64,000 bases of DNA. Source: Blastomyces gilchristii SLH14081. Taxonomy: Eukaryota > Ascomycota > Eurotiomycetes > Onygenales > Ajellomycetaceae. The stretch lies in NCBI RefSeq assembly GCF_000003855.2, contig NW_003101676.1, positions 2,614,796 through 2,678,795 on the forward strand. The letters are read 5' to 3'. Within the stretch, counting starts at the first letter, position 1; the number at the start of each line of letters is the position of its first letter. Positions 1 through 11,878 of this stretch are shown here, one piece after another. Under the pieces are notes generated by a model that saw only the letters and a program-made list of their open reading frames with translations, was not told where the DNA came from and did not search any database. A program made the translations under genes and the position numbers.

Positions 1-890
1 ATGAATACAATTCTTTATAAACAGAATGAAATCTCATGTCTTGTATATCTTAATAATATTCTAGTCTTTTCAAACTTATACAATGAATATCTGAAGCATC
101 TCAATAAAGTGCTTACAACTCTGGCAGAGTATAAGCTCTACATCAAATTAACAAAGTATATGTTTGAAATGAAAGAGTTGAAGTTTGTAGAACATGTAGT
201 GAGTAGTGACTGTATACACCTCATCTCAGAGAAATTGAATGTCATAGTGAATTGATCACAGCTGAGAAATATGCACTATGTATGACAGTTTCTTGAGTTG
301 ATCTCATATTACTGCAGATTCATCAAGAATTTCACATGAATATCTGCATCACTCTCAGATCTCTTAAGAGAAACAGATGCAAATCTGTGAAAGAAGAAGT
401 TTCATTCAATTATCTGAAATACTGCATGTGAAGAGGCTTTTCTCACACTGAGAGAATATATAATAATATTCTCAGTGCTTATTCAATCAGATCATGATAA
501 ATCTTTCTACATTAAGACAGACACATCTGAATGAGCTATCAGAGACACTCTTCTACAGATGAGTAAAAACAGCAAGCTGCACCTGATGATGTACAATAGT
601 AGAAAACTATTGAGTGTCAAGCTCAATTATTCAGTGTATAAAAAGAAATTGCTAGCAATCAAGCACACACTGGTGTTATGAGATAGATATATCAATAACA
701 GGCATATGACAACAGTGATCACAGATCACAAAAGCCTCATCTATCTACAATTGATGACAAAACCTTTTAAACACTTTGTATGTTGAATCTCAGAGTTTCA
801 AGCATACAATCTTCATATTAAATACTGAAAGAGATCAGACACTGTGATATCTGATACAATCAGTCACAGATCTGATTTCATGAGTGAGAG
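1..890 (+). pseudogene. Gypsy-1 pol remnant: end of RT, RNase H (copy A)
   Basis: Residues about 16-24 read YLNNILVFS, the RT catalytic YxDD box with both Asp changed to Asn. The RT thumb follows, then a tether with QFLELISYYCRFIKNF (Gypsy consensus QFLGLVSYYRRFIKNF). RNase H is recognised by FYIKTDTSE near 510-540 and TTVITDHKSLIYL near 709-750. Several TGA stops sit where the family has Trp (VN-W-PQ, SE-W-AI) or Arg (V-R-QFL). They fit TGG-to-TGA and CGA-to-TGA changes. No frameshift is needed to follow the protein. Confidence 0.85.
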
Positions 891-957
891 TTCTATGAAC
901 CAGGCACAAGGAATGTTCATGTTAAATGTGCTGAGAGAATGCAAGGAATCAGAATGA

Positions 958-2580
958 GTGAACATCATGATCTCTCACTTAAAGAATGACAAGATGTCAG
1001 ATGACAAGTGTCTTGCAAGAGTAGTAGAAGAGATACTTTCAAACTTCAAGCTGAGGAAATTAGAAAACAACATTGTACTTTATCACAATCTAGAATACAC
1101 AGAAGCTCTCTATCTAGAATCTTTATTTAAACATGACTTGATAGCTCACATGCATAAGGAATTTGATCACTTAGAAAGCCCTGAACTCATGAGTGTACTT
1201 GAATCAAGAGCATACTGATCAAGCATGACTGAGAACATCTAGGTATACACTCACAAGTGCCTGAATTGTCAGGTTGTGAAAGAATCTAAGAAAGGGTTAG
1301 AATGTGAGAAAGTGTAATATCAGATGAAGTGTACAATACAATCATTTAAATGATGAGAAGTGAATCTCATAGACATATTGCTGTGAACATCAAATGAAAA
1401 TTGATGAATAATCACTGCTATTGATTACACTACTGACTGGCCAGTTGCAAAAGCAGTTTCAGAGGTGACAGAGAAGGTGATGATGAAGTTCCTACATGAT
1501 GAGATCTATGTCAACTATGAAATGCTGTGTGAGATTCTAACTGATAACAGTGTAAATCTCATAGAAGAAGCAGTGAGGCATTTCATAGGCCAATTACAGA
1601 CAAGACATTGTAGAACAACATCATATCATTCACAGATGAATGAAAAGATGAAATGCTTGAATGAAATCTTGAGCAACATGCTGATAAAATATCTAGTGAG
1701 TAAGTCTATGAGATTATGAGATGAATATCTCAGTTAGATGCTATTAGCCACGCGAATTCAGCAGCATGCAGTCTTCAAGCATTCATCATTCTACCTGTTG
1801 TATGAATTGCATTCACGCATCTCAGAGAATGCTTCAGAAAAGATGAGGGAGAAAACAGCAGTTACAGATGCAACAGTCACAGATGTGAAATCAAGATTGA
1901 AAGAGATCAGCCACGCACATGTAAAAGCTAATGAGTTACTTCTGAACTGAGCAATTCAATTAAAAAGAATACAAGACTCACTAGTTAAGAAATCAAGTCT
2001 CAAGTTGAAAATGTGAGTTCTCATACACAATGAGAGTTCTGAGAAGTTTCAACCTAGATGATTTGAGTCATATAAAATACTCAAATCACATTCTCTGAGA
2101 ACATATGTATTGAAAGAATCAGAGAGACAGGTCTTACACAACTTAATAAATAATTCATGACTTATAAAAGCAAAGATGTAAGATTTGAGCAGATTATAGT
2201 CATTTACAGCACTATTATCAGCATTGAAAAAGAAGAGACTTATAATTGAAAAGTCTTGTAAGATAAGAGAAATCATAGATACTTATGAATCAGATGATCT
2301 CACTTATTTCAATCTTTTCATAATTATAAGAAAAGAATGAGAAGCAATGAAGAAATCAGATAAATATCACACTTCAATAAGTGATGAGACTGTAGCTGAT
2401 TGTATGATAATGCATCACAGACAGCAGATGCAATATAACAAAGAGCAGTCTCAAAGCAGCAGACTTGTATATGAGTCAGATCACAGAAGAAAAAGAAATT
2501 CAGAGTTGAATTTGACTGTTTATATCAGTTCAATCACAGAGATCACAGAGGATGAACTATCTGAAACATTTATGAATATG
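958..2580 (+). pseudogene. Gypsy-1 integrase remnant (copy A)
   Basis: About 1080-1290 encodes the HHCC zinc-binding region (LIAHMHKEFDHLESPEL, then HKCLNCQVVK). The core follows with AIDYTTDWPVAKA (first Asp) and EILTDNSVNL (second Asp). The third catalytic residue is lost: NEKMKCLN replaces the usual NGKxERLN, so Glu is Lys. Copies B and C carry the same Lys, which fits a GG-to-GA change. From 1738 to 2580 lies a basic C-terminal tail ending near ELSETFMNM; I see no chromodomain there. In-frame stops make it a pseudogene. Confidence 0.85.
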
Positions 2581-2951
2581 TAAGACTAAGTCATCTCAAT
2601 CTCTGAGAATGCTCACAGATCAGATGAGATTAGTTTTGATGAGTCATTTACTGTAGTAATCTGAGTGAGTGAAGAGAGACAGTATAATGTGTGAGGCAGA
2701 ATCACAAAAGATGAAAGCTGTCAAACCTAGTCACTGAATACTGTATCATATAGAGATCATGTAAGAGTAGTAACTAGCAGATAAAGAAAAAGCATAAGAA
2801 AAGAAAAGAGATAATGAATTGATTATCAACTGTAAGAGTCAGCTGTAAAAGATAAATGTTATCATATACATCTCATTCATTTTCATATATTACATGTTTA
2901 ATCTATTTCTCACACCACATCACCTGAAAAACACCAAAAACAAAGGAAATC

Positions 2952-4011
2952 TCAAAACTCAAGATCTGCAAGAGATTTAAGAGCAGAGATGAGAACAGTT
3001 ACTGAATGAACATCTGCTGACCTTAGAGTTATATGTGCAATTATAACACACATGAGACTTCTCAGAAAGAGAGAGAGAGACATGAGGAAATGCAGGAAGT
3101 AGAATGCAGCATACGAACAGCTTATTTCCACAATGACAGCTCAGACAAGATATACAAGCCTCACACCTGTGAGTGTAAAAGAGTATGACATCTGCATTCC
3201 TGTTTTTGAAAACACAGATATCTTTTGCCTGCATCACAAAGTCAGATAACAGATGTCAGAGAATAGACTGATACAGATCTATTATTCTGAAGAAATTCAT
3301 TAGAGCAGATGTCTCTGCAATGTTGAACTTTACAGTTGTAAAAAGCTTCTTAATATCTGTAAATGCTATGACTTTGTGCACAGTAAAACTCATAATAATT
3401 TCTTCTAAGAACAGAAAAATCAGTGTCAGAAAGAAAAAGATGAAAAGAGAAAAGACTTATAATCTCAATACTATTGAGAGAAGAGATGATTCTCTGATAT
3501 GAATGAATAATTATCTCATTATAAATATTTAAAATGAATGTAATAATCAGTATCTGTGACTGAGCTTCAGATAGTCATGTTATATACAGTCTTTGTACAA
3601 TAAATTGTTCTGAGAGTTAGCAAGAAGAGCAGAAGTGTATACACTGAGAAATGTGATTCATTAAGTCTATACAACATCTTCTTGAAACAGAAAGAGCTGA
3701 TAATGAAAGCAGAGACAGTAAAATCAGAAGTAGCAGAAGTGAGAGTTGCAGGAACAGAGATAGTAAGAGTGAGAGAATCAGACACAGAGACAGATGTAGA
3801 AGATTGAGAGAGAGTGACAGAGAAAGAAACAAAGAGAGCAGGAAGAGACACAGAAGACTCAGTCATATATGATATAAATAATTTCTTCATTATCATGTTC
3901 TTCAAGTTCTCAATCAATGATTCAATATTGAGTTCACTATCATCAGCAGACACAGATCTGTCAATGTGTAAAGATTCTACATGAATAAAAACAACATATC
4001 AGCATCTGCAT
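2952..4011 (-). pseudogene. Antisense Ser/Cys-rich accessory gene of Gypsy-1 (copy A)
   Basis: Open segments run antisense to pol between integrase and the 3' LTR. The 5' segment (3953-3567) starts MSADDSELNIESLIENLKNM, is followed by a Ser/Thr-rich stretch, then FIISSFCFKKMLYRLNES. The second (3237-2977) is Cys-rich: CEACISCLSCHCGNKLF, then CYNCTYNSKVSRCSF. Copies B and C have the same segments in the same order with intron-like gaps. Relative to them, copy A lacks about 440 bp before the final LKSL.DLEF and stop. Function unknown. Conservation over three copies, and an orientation starting near the LTR, suggest a real accessory gene rather than a shadow of pol. Confidence 0.6.
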
Positions 4012-4542
4012 CTATGCAAAATCATGTCAGAAAACACAATTAGAAACCTGCTGAGAAGGAAAAGATCAAGAATGTATAAGAAGATGAAGAAGATATGTCA
4101 TTCATAATAGTATGTTCTAGTGATTGTTAGAAGATAAACAAGTTCTGATCACATTTCACAATGCATTACACTTACTGCTAATGAACTGCCTGGTATGAGC
4201 ACTATGAGAATGCTTGTTATGAGAACAGAGGGTCATCATCAGAAACATGTACAATGTAATAGATGAACAGATAAAAAGAGTTGAACAGAAGAAGAGATAG
4301 AAATCTTGAATAAGATAGTGATGTTCAATGATGATGATGATGAAGAAGATGATTGAAGAATGAGAAAAGTTAGTGAATGAGTGATGTAATATAGTGAAAG
4401 TTTCTTTATAAGAGTGTACACAGGACACTAGCTGAATCAGAGATAGGTCATAAGATTGCGAACACTAGGGACGCGCTAATCCGCATGAAGCTAGGACAGA
4501 TGTCATGGTCATGTGGGCGTGACTGAATCTGGTGAGAGAGGA

Positions 4543-4735
4543 TGTGATTCGGAAGAATGTACAGTGGTTCAGAAGAATGTACGACTGTCGGATAATAACG
4601 CGGCCGCTTCCAAACTTGCTTACAAGTGTAAAGGGGCCATAGCGGCCACTAATTAATTTAGCGTACGATATTACAATATATAAGAAGCCGGCGTACGCCT
4701 GTAATCGTACGCTGGCAAGCAATCTTTGAATCACA
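4543..4735 (+). repeat. 3' LTR of Gypsy-1 copy A
   Basis: Begins TGTGATTC and ends GAATCACA, directly after a purine-rich tract. The interior keeps NotI-like GCGGCCGC and CGTACG sites that are decayed in other copies. At 193 bp it is longer than the 167-bp LTRs of copy B because a roughly 20-bp unit (TTCNGAAGAATGTAC plus 5 bp) is duplicated at its start; copy C shows the same duplication. Confidence 0.85.
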
Positions 4736-5645
4736 GACAGATCTCTCAGCTTGATATATTTCATGCTTGAATTCTCATCCTGCACAGTGGTCTTTGATGA
4801 TGTGTATGCTTCTGAAGAGATTGTGAATAATTATGATAAGATCTTCAGGTTCAGTATAGTTACCTGTCTGTGTAAATATTCAATCTTCTGCTGCAGGTCT
4901 AAGATCTGGTTTTCTCTATTCTTATTAATAGTGATGATTGCATCAGTAAAGCTCTTCATAGTGAATGCTTGATCTGCAGTGAATGTCAATTGTTGTTTGA
5001 CTTTCACCTCAGCCTGTCACTGCATATGCAAGGCCTTGATCTTGTTTAGAATCCTTGTATGTGTATAAAGCTTTGATTTCAGTTCAGTGATTTCAGCTGC
5101 TTTTCTTACTGTTTTGAGTAAACTCTCTGAGAGATTCTGCATATCTTCTGATTCAGATAGCAGAGAAGGGTGTTATTTATATTAACTAGAAAAGATATTC
5201 ATTTCAGTGATTTTCTTGTTAATTGTACAATGTCTATTATTATATCACTGTATTGTTATATCACTGTATTGTTATATTACTATATCATTATATCACTATA
5301 TTATTATATGATTTCTGTTGTTATTATACAACTTCAGTGATGATCATCTCTCTCTTTTATTTCTTTGAGTGAAGAGCAGTCTTCTTTGAATCTGGTTCAC
5401 TGCTTTCATCTCTTTTCTCACATCTTATCTGTTCACATATGTGGCATTCGCCTGGGTGTGAAGTTTTCTCTCAATAAGTGAAGCAGTATTAATCAGATAC
5501 TCTTTCACTCACTGCTCTTTATACACTATCTTTTGAGATGTTCTAGAATCACACTGGCATGATAACTATGAATTGCTTCATAGACAGAATTATCACACTC
5601 TGAAGAAGCCTGCACTTCTCACCGGTTTTTAGACATGCTATCAGA
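4736..5645 (-). pseudogene. Gypsy-1 gag fragment (copy D)
   Basis: Aligns on the minus strand with the gag/5' region of copy B (about 54960-55811), from the coiled-coil-like part to the start next to the 5' LTR. It is cut on the left by the LTR of copy A. Reading frames are broken. Predicted role: capsid-like Gag of the retrotransposon particle, inferred only from its place between the 5' LTR and the CCHC/protease region in copy B. Confidence 0.65.
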
Positions 5646-5811
5646 TGTGATTCAAAGATTGCTTGAGTCAGTGTACAATTACAGGTGTACACCGGCTTCT
5701 TATATATTATACATTAAATTAATTAGCGGCCGCTATGGCCCCTTTACACTCGTAAGCAAGTTTGGAAGCGGCCGTGTTATTATCCGACGGTCGTATGTTC
5801 TTTCAAACTAA
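5646..5811 (-). repeat. 5' LTR of Gypsy-1 copy D
   Basis: TGTGATTCAAAG at the left, a GCGGCCGC core and TATCCGACGGTCGTATGTTC match the other Gypsy-1 LTRs. The outer right end (TTTCAAACTAA) is a decayed GAATCACA. It sits directly against repeat X1, so copy D inserted in X1. Confidence 0.75.
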
Positions 5812-6489
5812 AATATAGATATATACTGATTATTTATTAGATGATATTAAGACAATGACTTATTACAGCTGTGTTACTCTCACTGTGAGAGATACATGAT
5901 TGATAATGAATATTACAAAGACTCTGAGAAGTAAGTATTTTGAGAATACTGCAGCTCTGTAATCTTGATTTTTTTTTATTTTTATTTTTTATTTTTTTCT
6001 TTTTCTTTCTCTTCTTTTTTTCTTTCTCTTTTTTTTTTTTTTTTTTATTGTGATTTTTTCTTGTTGTTTTGTTTTTTATTTTTTTTATTATTTTTTGTAT
6101 TTTATATATTTTTTTTAATTAAAATAATATTGATTATAATCTGTGTTTAGAAAAGTAATAATATTTAATAACACTCTCTGTTGAATTTTCAACAAATGAG
6201 CACTATGTTATGATATTATGTAAGTGAGAAATGATTTCATGATCTCATTTAATGCTATTTTCAATAATGAGATCAGAATGAAAATGTGACTAAGAATTCA
6301 AATATATTCTTTATCTGAGACTAGATTTTTATTTGAAAAGTGAATCTGAGACCTTTAATATTTGAAATAATAAGATTTGAGATCAATGTGATGAACATAA
6401 ATTATGATCAGAAGTAATGCTTTTAGACAATGTGATAACTGTAAAGTTTGGTCCTGATCTCAGACACGGTCACACGGTCAGTCTATATA
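5812..6489 (+). mobile_element. hAT-like non-autonomous repeat X1 (partial)
   Basis: Matches 11009-11682 and the reverse complement of 13378-14100. It contains a T-rich low-complexity block (about 5968-6120) and ends with GACACGGTCACACGGTCAG TCTA, essentially the same terminal sequence as the 506-bp MITEs at 28488 and 48274. The left part is replaced by the LTR of copy D. It abuts a hAT transposase pseudogene read from the right, so it probably inserted in that gene. No open frame beyond low-complexity Phe-rich artefacts. Confidence 0.65.
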
Positions 6490-8420
6490 CTCTCAACAAA
6501 TTTTTATAACTCTAGAATTGATTTAATGTGTAAATTTGTTGAATCATCTTGAAGAAAGTGATCAAATTCAGTTTTACAAGCATGTAGTTTTGCCTGATTT
6601 TCAGTTGCAATCAATGTATGTAAGTTCTGTTTCAAAGTTAGTATTATAGTTCTATATAATATGAAGTGTTATCAAAGATTGTTACTTACTAGAGAATTGT
6701 ATTTCACTGTCTTCACATCTCTAACATCTGCTCATTCAAATCTCTGATAGTTGACATTGTAGTAGTCTCAGGCTAATTTAACATACAAGTCTCATTTCTT
6801 CTCTGTTCAATCTTGAGAAGTGTAGATATTAACTTAATGAGAGAGATCTAGTAGAGCTGCTATAGAATAGTACTCTGTAAAAGATTGTTCAGTTTTGCTG
6901 TAGTAATATATCAGGTTATTTCTTACAGTAATAATAGCCTGTGCTATAGCATCATCTCAGACTGAATTTCTTTTTAAGTGATTCAACTGCTTCTCAAGAT
7001 GAGTAAATAAACTGTTATACACTCATCAGACTGACTGCAGCATTAGTGTATACATGATTGAGACTGTCATTATTATCTTATAAAACTGAAATAATAAATT
7101 AATCACATATTTCAACTGAGTTCACTTCATATCAGAAAGTCTCAATATCTGAATCTTTTCCTAATCAGAGTATTGCACTCAATGATCAATCATCTGATAC
7201 AATCAAAGAGTCTGAACAGTTATCTCATATATTGAACTTCATCATATTCTAACATTCTGTATCATATTCAGTGATGTGACTGATTTGTTTATTTATTGAA
7301 TATCATGAAATTATTATTGTTATTTGAAGAAGATACAAATCACATTAGCAATGTTTTGAATCTGTGATATTTAAATTATTAGTCAATCTATTCAAAATTA
7401 ACAGTAGCATTATCAAAAAGCATTATCAAAAAGCAATATTAAAAAGTGTTATTAAAAAGTATTATCTTTTGTAAAGTGAATATAAAAGTTACTTGAGTAA
7501 TCACTTTCATCTCATTCTCATCTCAAGAATCAGTCATCTTATTATTCTTCATCTCAATGTTAAGATTCTTTATCAGTGTTTGTATCATAAGTTGAATCAC
7601 ATGAGTAATGCAGAGAATATGATCTTGTTTATCATTTCAGAAATGCAAAGTCAATTTTTGTTTCAAGCTGTTTATTATAGTGTAGTTATTCACAGCATTA
7701 TCAGTTGTAATTGTAAGAAGACTGAAACTAATATCTCAATAGTCATTTTTAATCACAGTTATTAATATCTCTGTTATATAATTCTCAGTATGACTACTGA
7801 TCAATGATTCAAATTCAATTAATGTCTCTTGATAAGTTCAGTTCTCATCAATATAATAACATATAACTCTTATAAATGCAAGATTGTTTGTACTAGTTCA
7901 TGCATTCACTGTGAGAGACACTCTTCAATGATTCTTCAACTCTGATTCTAGATATTGTATATTGACTTTGTAGTGTGTCTTGAGATTGAACTGAAGACAG
8001 AATTGATGTGAAATATGAAGATTTGAATTAAGTATTTGAAGAAGTGTTCAGAATTCAGAGTTTTCAATTGATCAAAGAGAAAGATTCAGAGATATACATA
8101 TATAAAGTAATTATTCACAGAAGTTATCAGATGAGAGTTATAAAATCAGAGTACTGATACCTGATCATTTTTATATAATTTTCTTCAAATTAGAAAGTTA
8201 GCATTATCAAAAATCATTATCTGATAGAGTAACTTACCAGCTCAGTAGTAATTTTTTGATTATTTTTCTTTTATTGTCTGCATTCTGATGACTTCAGGTG
8301 TTAGAAAATTTCTTCAGAGTTATGATAAGTTCATGATAAATGTTTCTGAATAAAGTTGCAGTGATTGTAGCAGAGAGATGACTCTTCAGTAATCTGCAAT
8401 ACAATCTGTTAATAATTATT
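6490..8420 (-). pseudogene. hAT-family transposase pseudogene
   Basis: Cut-and-paste transposase, traced on the minus strand from right to left. Near 8000-7800 there is SLTVNAWTSTNNLAFIRVI; near 7700 LLTITTDNAVNNYTI, then ILCITHVIQLMIQTLIKNLNI near 7600. After a probable intron (about 7465-7265) come VRI..SSIYE, LLFQFYKIIMTVSIMYTLML and HLEKQLNHLKRNSV..DAIAQ near 7000. The order matches the hAT RNase-H-like domain with its inserted helical region. Many TGA codons stand at Trp or Arg positions. The C-terminal dimerisation region is missing because repeat X1 interrupts it. The BED finger and true start are not resolved. Confidence 0.75.
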
Positions 8421-9090
8421 TCATAGTTCATCTCAGTGTTTATATTGAGTTTTTCATAAATTTCATGACCTGAAATCAGATGTGAAGAATGAAGTGATTA
8501 TTTATTATAATTGAAAGAGAGCATTCTGTATTGAATTATAAATAACATAGACTTTGTGATTCACAGTGATTTCTTAAAGAGTTTATAAATCTTCAATAGA
8601 AGTAAAAGAAGTGAAAGAAGTGAATTCAGAAGACATGATAATAATTTGAGAAAGATAATAATTTATTTTCAATAACTGATCACTGATGTGTGTAAGAAGA
8701 ATTAATATAAGAGAAAATAATCTTCTTTCTTAGCTTAGTTATAATTTTAGTACTAACTCAGATTGAATATCATCAATGTATAAAAGTAAATAAATAATCT
8801 TGATTAATCTCTATCATATTTCTTGAAATATATTAATATTATGAAAGAGAGTATTACTAAATTGCATTATCAGATAATATTATTAAAAATATATTAATAT
8901 TATGAATATTAATATTGAAAAAATGTTGATACTTATACATTATAGTGACATGATAGTTGAATATATATATATATATTATTCCTGATATTGATAATTGATT
9001 ACAACTTGTATAATAATTTTTGAAAACTTAAAATTAATTTTAATTATTAGCTAATAGTTATGAACTTATAACTAATTAATATAAAAAGAA
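8421..9090. other. AT-rich stretch without recognisable gene
   Basis: Very AT-rich DNA with (AT)n near 8960 and repeated TATTAATATTATGAA words near 8830-8920. It probably holds the upstream part of the hAT element on the right side of its transposase. I see no open frame, RNA gene or terminal repeat I can support. Confidence 0.5.
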
Positions 9091-9921
9091 AAAAACTTTT
9101 TCTACTTATTATCTTTCTTCTCTTTCTCATTCTTCTCATCATTCTTCATAATTTACTTCTTATTCTTATTCTTCTTCTTCTTCTTCTTATCTGAGATAAT
9201 AATCATCTTAAAATCTCTCTCTACTGCCTTCTCAGAGAAGAGTTTCTGCTACTCTCTCTCAGTCAGATCAACCTGCATCTTAAAATCCCGCATTTTCTGA
9301 TCTTCTGTCTCAGGTTTCACCTCAGCAGTAAGCAGATTGACATGCTCAGAGAGCAGGGCTGCCTTCTCAATGTTCTGAATCATGAAGCGCATTTGAGACC
9401 TGAACAAGGCCTCAATCTTCTTCTTCTCTGCCAGCTCCTGCTAATCAATTAGAGAACAGAAGTGTTATCAAAAATTGTTATCTCTTAATAAAAAACTTAT
9501 CAGTTTTGACTTCTTTATTTTCTGCTTTAATATCTTCTCAATCTTCTTCTGCTACTGCTTATTTACAGTAATGCTCTTCTTCTCTCTCTCTCTTTTCATC
9601 TTGATCTTAAATCATTCTCAGAACTTCTTCTGATCTCATCACTACTGTATAAGGCTCTTCACTGTCTTCTTTTTCAATCTCTCACAGATGATGTTATCTG
9701 TATTATTTCTATACTTAGTTCAGTCTAAATCTATCAGAAGTATTACTTAAAATCATTATCATTCTGCTTTCTTATAAAGCCTCTTCAAGACATTATAATA
9801 TGCCTTGCAATCTATCTTCTCACACTTAAATACCTTCTTCTTCTCTCTCTTCAATCTGTGATAGCACTCACATGTCTTGATGATCCGCAGGACTGCAGAA
9901 TATTTGAAGAGAGATGACATG
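9091..9921 (-). pseudogene. Small Lys-rich coiled-coil gene with an intron
   Basis: Unrecognised minus-strand gene. It starts MSSLFKYSAVLRIIKTCECY at 9921, followed by KCEKIDCKAYYNVLKRLYKK, a degraded stretch, and a clean segment 9441-9115 beginning QELAEKKKIEALFRSQMRFM and ending in a Lys/Asn tract. A probable intron ends ...CTAATTGATTAG before CAGGAGCTGGC; its 5' part contains GATAACAATTTTTGATAACA, a member of the 13-bp motif family. The 3' segment keeps GCC/CTG codons, so it is less mutated than its surroundings. Function unknown; it may be an accessory gene of a DNA transposon. Confidence 0.4.
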
Positions 9922-9975
9922 ATTAATTTTAATAAGTATTGAAAGAGAGATGAAGGCAGAGAAGGCAGCTAGCAA

Positions 9976-10064
9976 TGATATGATAATAATAATGATAATG
10001 ATGATAATGATGATGATAATGATAATGATGATAATGATGATAATGATGATAATAATAATAATGA
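9976..10064. repeat. (GATAAT/GATGATAAT)n microsatellite
   Basis: Imperfect tandem GATAAT and GATGAT units lying just upstream of the small minus-strand gene that starts at 9921. Confidence 0.9.
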
Positions 10065-10143
10065 AAGAGAGAGTGCATCAGAATATATTATTAACTTATC
10101 AAATATAAAGAGACAAAGAAACTATTAACCGCTTTCAGAGATT

Positions 10144-10421
10144 TACAGAAACAGCTACAGTGTTGTATAGCAACATTATCTTCATTCAATACATGCACTA
10201 TTGATATTCTTTGTATGTATTTATCATATAATCTATATCAGAGATACATGCAGAAAACAGATCTTTATTACTAGAGAGAATGATTACAGTGATTCTCTGT
10301 TTTTATATTATAAAGATAAGTTATTCTCATTTCTTTCTTCTCTCTTTTCTCTTCTTCTTCAACCCATCACTAAGTTCAAGCTGGTATGAAAACTATTAAA
10401 ACCCTCTTAGAAATTCTCAAA
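10144..10421 (+). repeat. Repeat R, copy 1
   Basis: About 275 bp whose reverse complement occurs at 29641-29914, from TACAGAAACAGCTACAGTGT to the AAAACTATTAAAACC...CTCAA end. At 29641 it lies just upstream of the Helitron Rep gene, so it may be a Helitron 5'-flank or an older repeat hit by several elements. Homology stops where X2 begins. The open frame inside it (ILFVCIYHIIYIRDT...) is also found in the other copy but has no recognised product. Confidence 0.65.
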
Positions 10422-11682
10422 TTGAAGAGTATAGACTAATCAAATTTTAAATACAGATGAATTAAATTACATTCAATAATACTAATTATTCATTTCTCTC
10501 TTAATAAAACAACAGTCATGTCTTCTCTTTCTTCTCAAATGAAATATGACCTGTGAAAAGTGAGTATCACATCAGGCTATAATAATCAACACAGCCCCAG
10601 CATGCAGAGCTGTATACACACAGTGTATGCTGAACTGAGAGACTGTGTGAATTGCAAATTAACAGCAGCATCTCAGAGAGAGCTGTGCAGCGTGAGAAAG
10701 CTGCAACTCTCAGTCATATACACAGAGAGTGAATCACTACAGTAAGTGTATGTGCATTGCATGAAAGTAACACTTTTTAATAATACTCAGTCTCTGATAT
10801 CATGAAAATAGAGTCTCTTCATGAGATTCATTTTTATCAGAAGTCAGAGAATCTTATATTTCTCAAGATCATTTTCATACACCTTGTCTGTGAAATTAAT
10901 GAGAGAAATCATTGATTTCAGCATTCTACTCTTGATGTTATTCAAGTAGCAGCAGAGTTCATTCTGACCACACTTTTTAAGTGTATGTTTTCTAATTATT
11001 CACATTTATACAGATATATACTGATTATTTATTAAGTGATGTTAAGACAATGACTTATTACAGCTGTGTTACTCTCACTGTGAGAAATACATAATTGATA
11101 ATAAATATTATAAAGACTCTAAAAAGTGAGTATTTTAAGAATGCTGCAGCTCTGCAATCTTGATTTTTTTTATTTTTATTTTTTATTTTTTTCTTTTTCT
11201 TTTCTTTTTTTTTTCTTTCTCTTTTTTTTTTTTTTTTTTTTATTGTGATTTTTTCTTGTTTTTTTTTATTTTTTGTTTTTTGTTTTTTTTTTTGTATTTT
11301 ATATTTTTTTCATAATTAAAATTATATGAATTATAATGTATATTCAGAAAAGTAATGATATTTAATAATACTCTCTGTTGAATTTTCAACAAATAAGTAC
11401 TATGTTATAATATTATATAAGTAAGAAATGATTTCATAATCTCATTTAATGCCATTCTCAATAATGAAATCAGAATGAAAATGTGACTAAGAATTCAAAC
11501 ATATTCTTTATCTGAGACTAGATTTTTATTTGAAAAGTGAATCTGAAATCTTTAATATTTAAAATAATGTGATTTGAGATCAATGTAATGAACACAAATC
11601 ATGATCAGAAGTAATGCTTTTAGACAATATGATAACTGTAAAGTTTGATTCTGATCTCAGACATGGTCACACAGTCAGTCTA
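10422..11682 (+). mobile_element. hAT-like repeat X2 (left arm of inverted repeat)
   Basis: About 1.25 kb, present in inverted orientation at 13378-14672 (X3). The left end reads TTGAAGAGTATAGACTAATC, the right end ACACAGTCAGTCTA, close to the TAGACTGACC ends of the 506-bp MITEs. Contents: a Cys-poor open stretch near 10560-10745, a T-rich tract (about 11163-11310) and two copies of the GTAAYANTTTTT-type motif about 335 bp from each end. No transposase domain seen. Confidence 0.65.
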
Positions 11683-11870
11683 ATCACTACTACTCTTATC
11701 AACTGTATAATGTATTACTGAGAAGTTTGATAATTATTTTAAATCAGTTTATTATTTCATACATTTTAATGAAAATACACTGCACTTTCTCTCTGACACT
11801 ATTAATTAAGTTTATAAGATTCTTTATTACTGCTTTTTAGTTCTTATAATAATTATTAACTGATCTCAAG
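11683..11870. other. Spacer inside the X2/X3 inverted repeat
   Basis: AT-rich spacer with no feature that I can support. Confidence 0.4.
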
Positions 11871-11878
11871 ATCTCTCA

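Larger units (their letters stand above)
1..4735 (+). mobile_element. Gypsy-1 LTR retrotransposon, copy A (3' part)
   Basis: Ty3/Gypsy retrotransposon truncated by the window edge. In order it shows the end of reverse transcriptase, RNase H, the integrase zinc-binding and core regions, a long 3' region with an antisense gene, a purine-rich tract (GGTGAGAGAGGATG) and the 3' LTR. Copies B (47204-55978) and C (58703-63838) on the other strand align along its length. It abuts the gag of another minus-strand copy (D) at 4736, so it most likely inserted into that copy; the second target-site repeat would lie left of the window. Heavily mutated and not functional. Confidence 0.9.

Noticed and set aside
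4156..4428. Ile/Phe-rich frame next to the LTR as a membrane protein
   Set aside because: Conserved in copy C, but rich in simple ATC/TTC repeats and open in two frames; could be 5' leader of the antisense gene. Not supported as a separate gene.
4465..4785. Minus-strand frame of 106 codons
   Set aside because: Spans the LTR of copy A and the junction to copy D; no family match and not kept in other LTRs.
5965..6150. Phe/Ser-rich open frame
   Set aside because: Translation of a T-rich low-complexity tract; the same kind of artefact occurs in the A-rich mirror at 13741-13935.
7493..7765. Plus-strand frame of 90 codons
   Set aside because: Antisense shadow of the hAT transposase, whose minus-strand motifs are clear in the same span.
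9976..10064. CRISPR-like or regulatory tandem array
   Set aside because: Plain microsatellite of 6-9 bp units without spacers.
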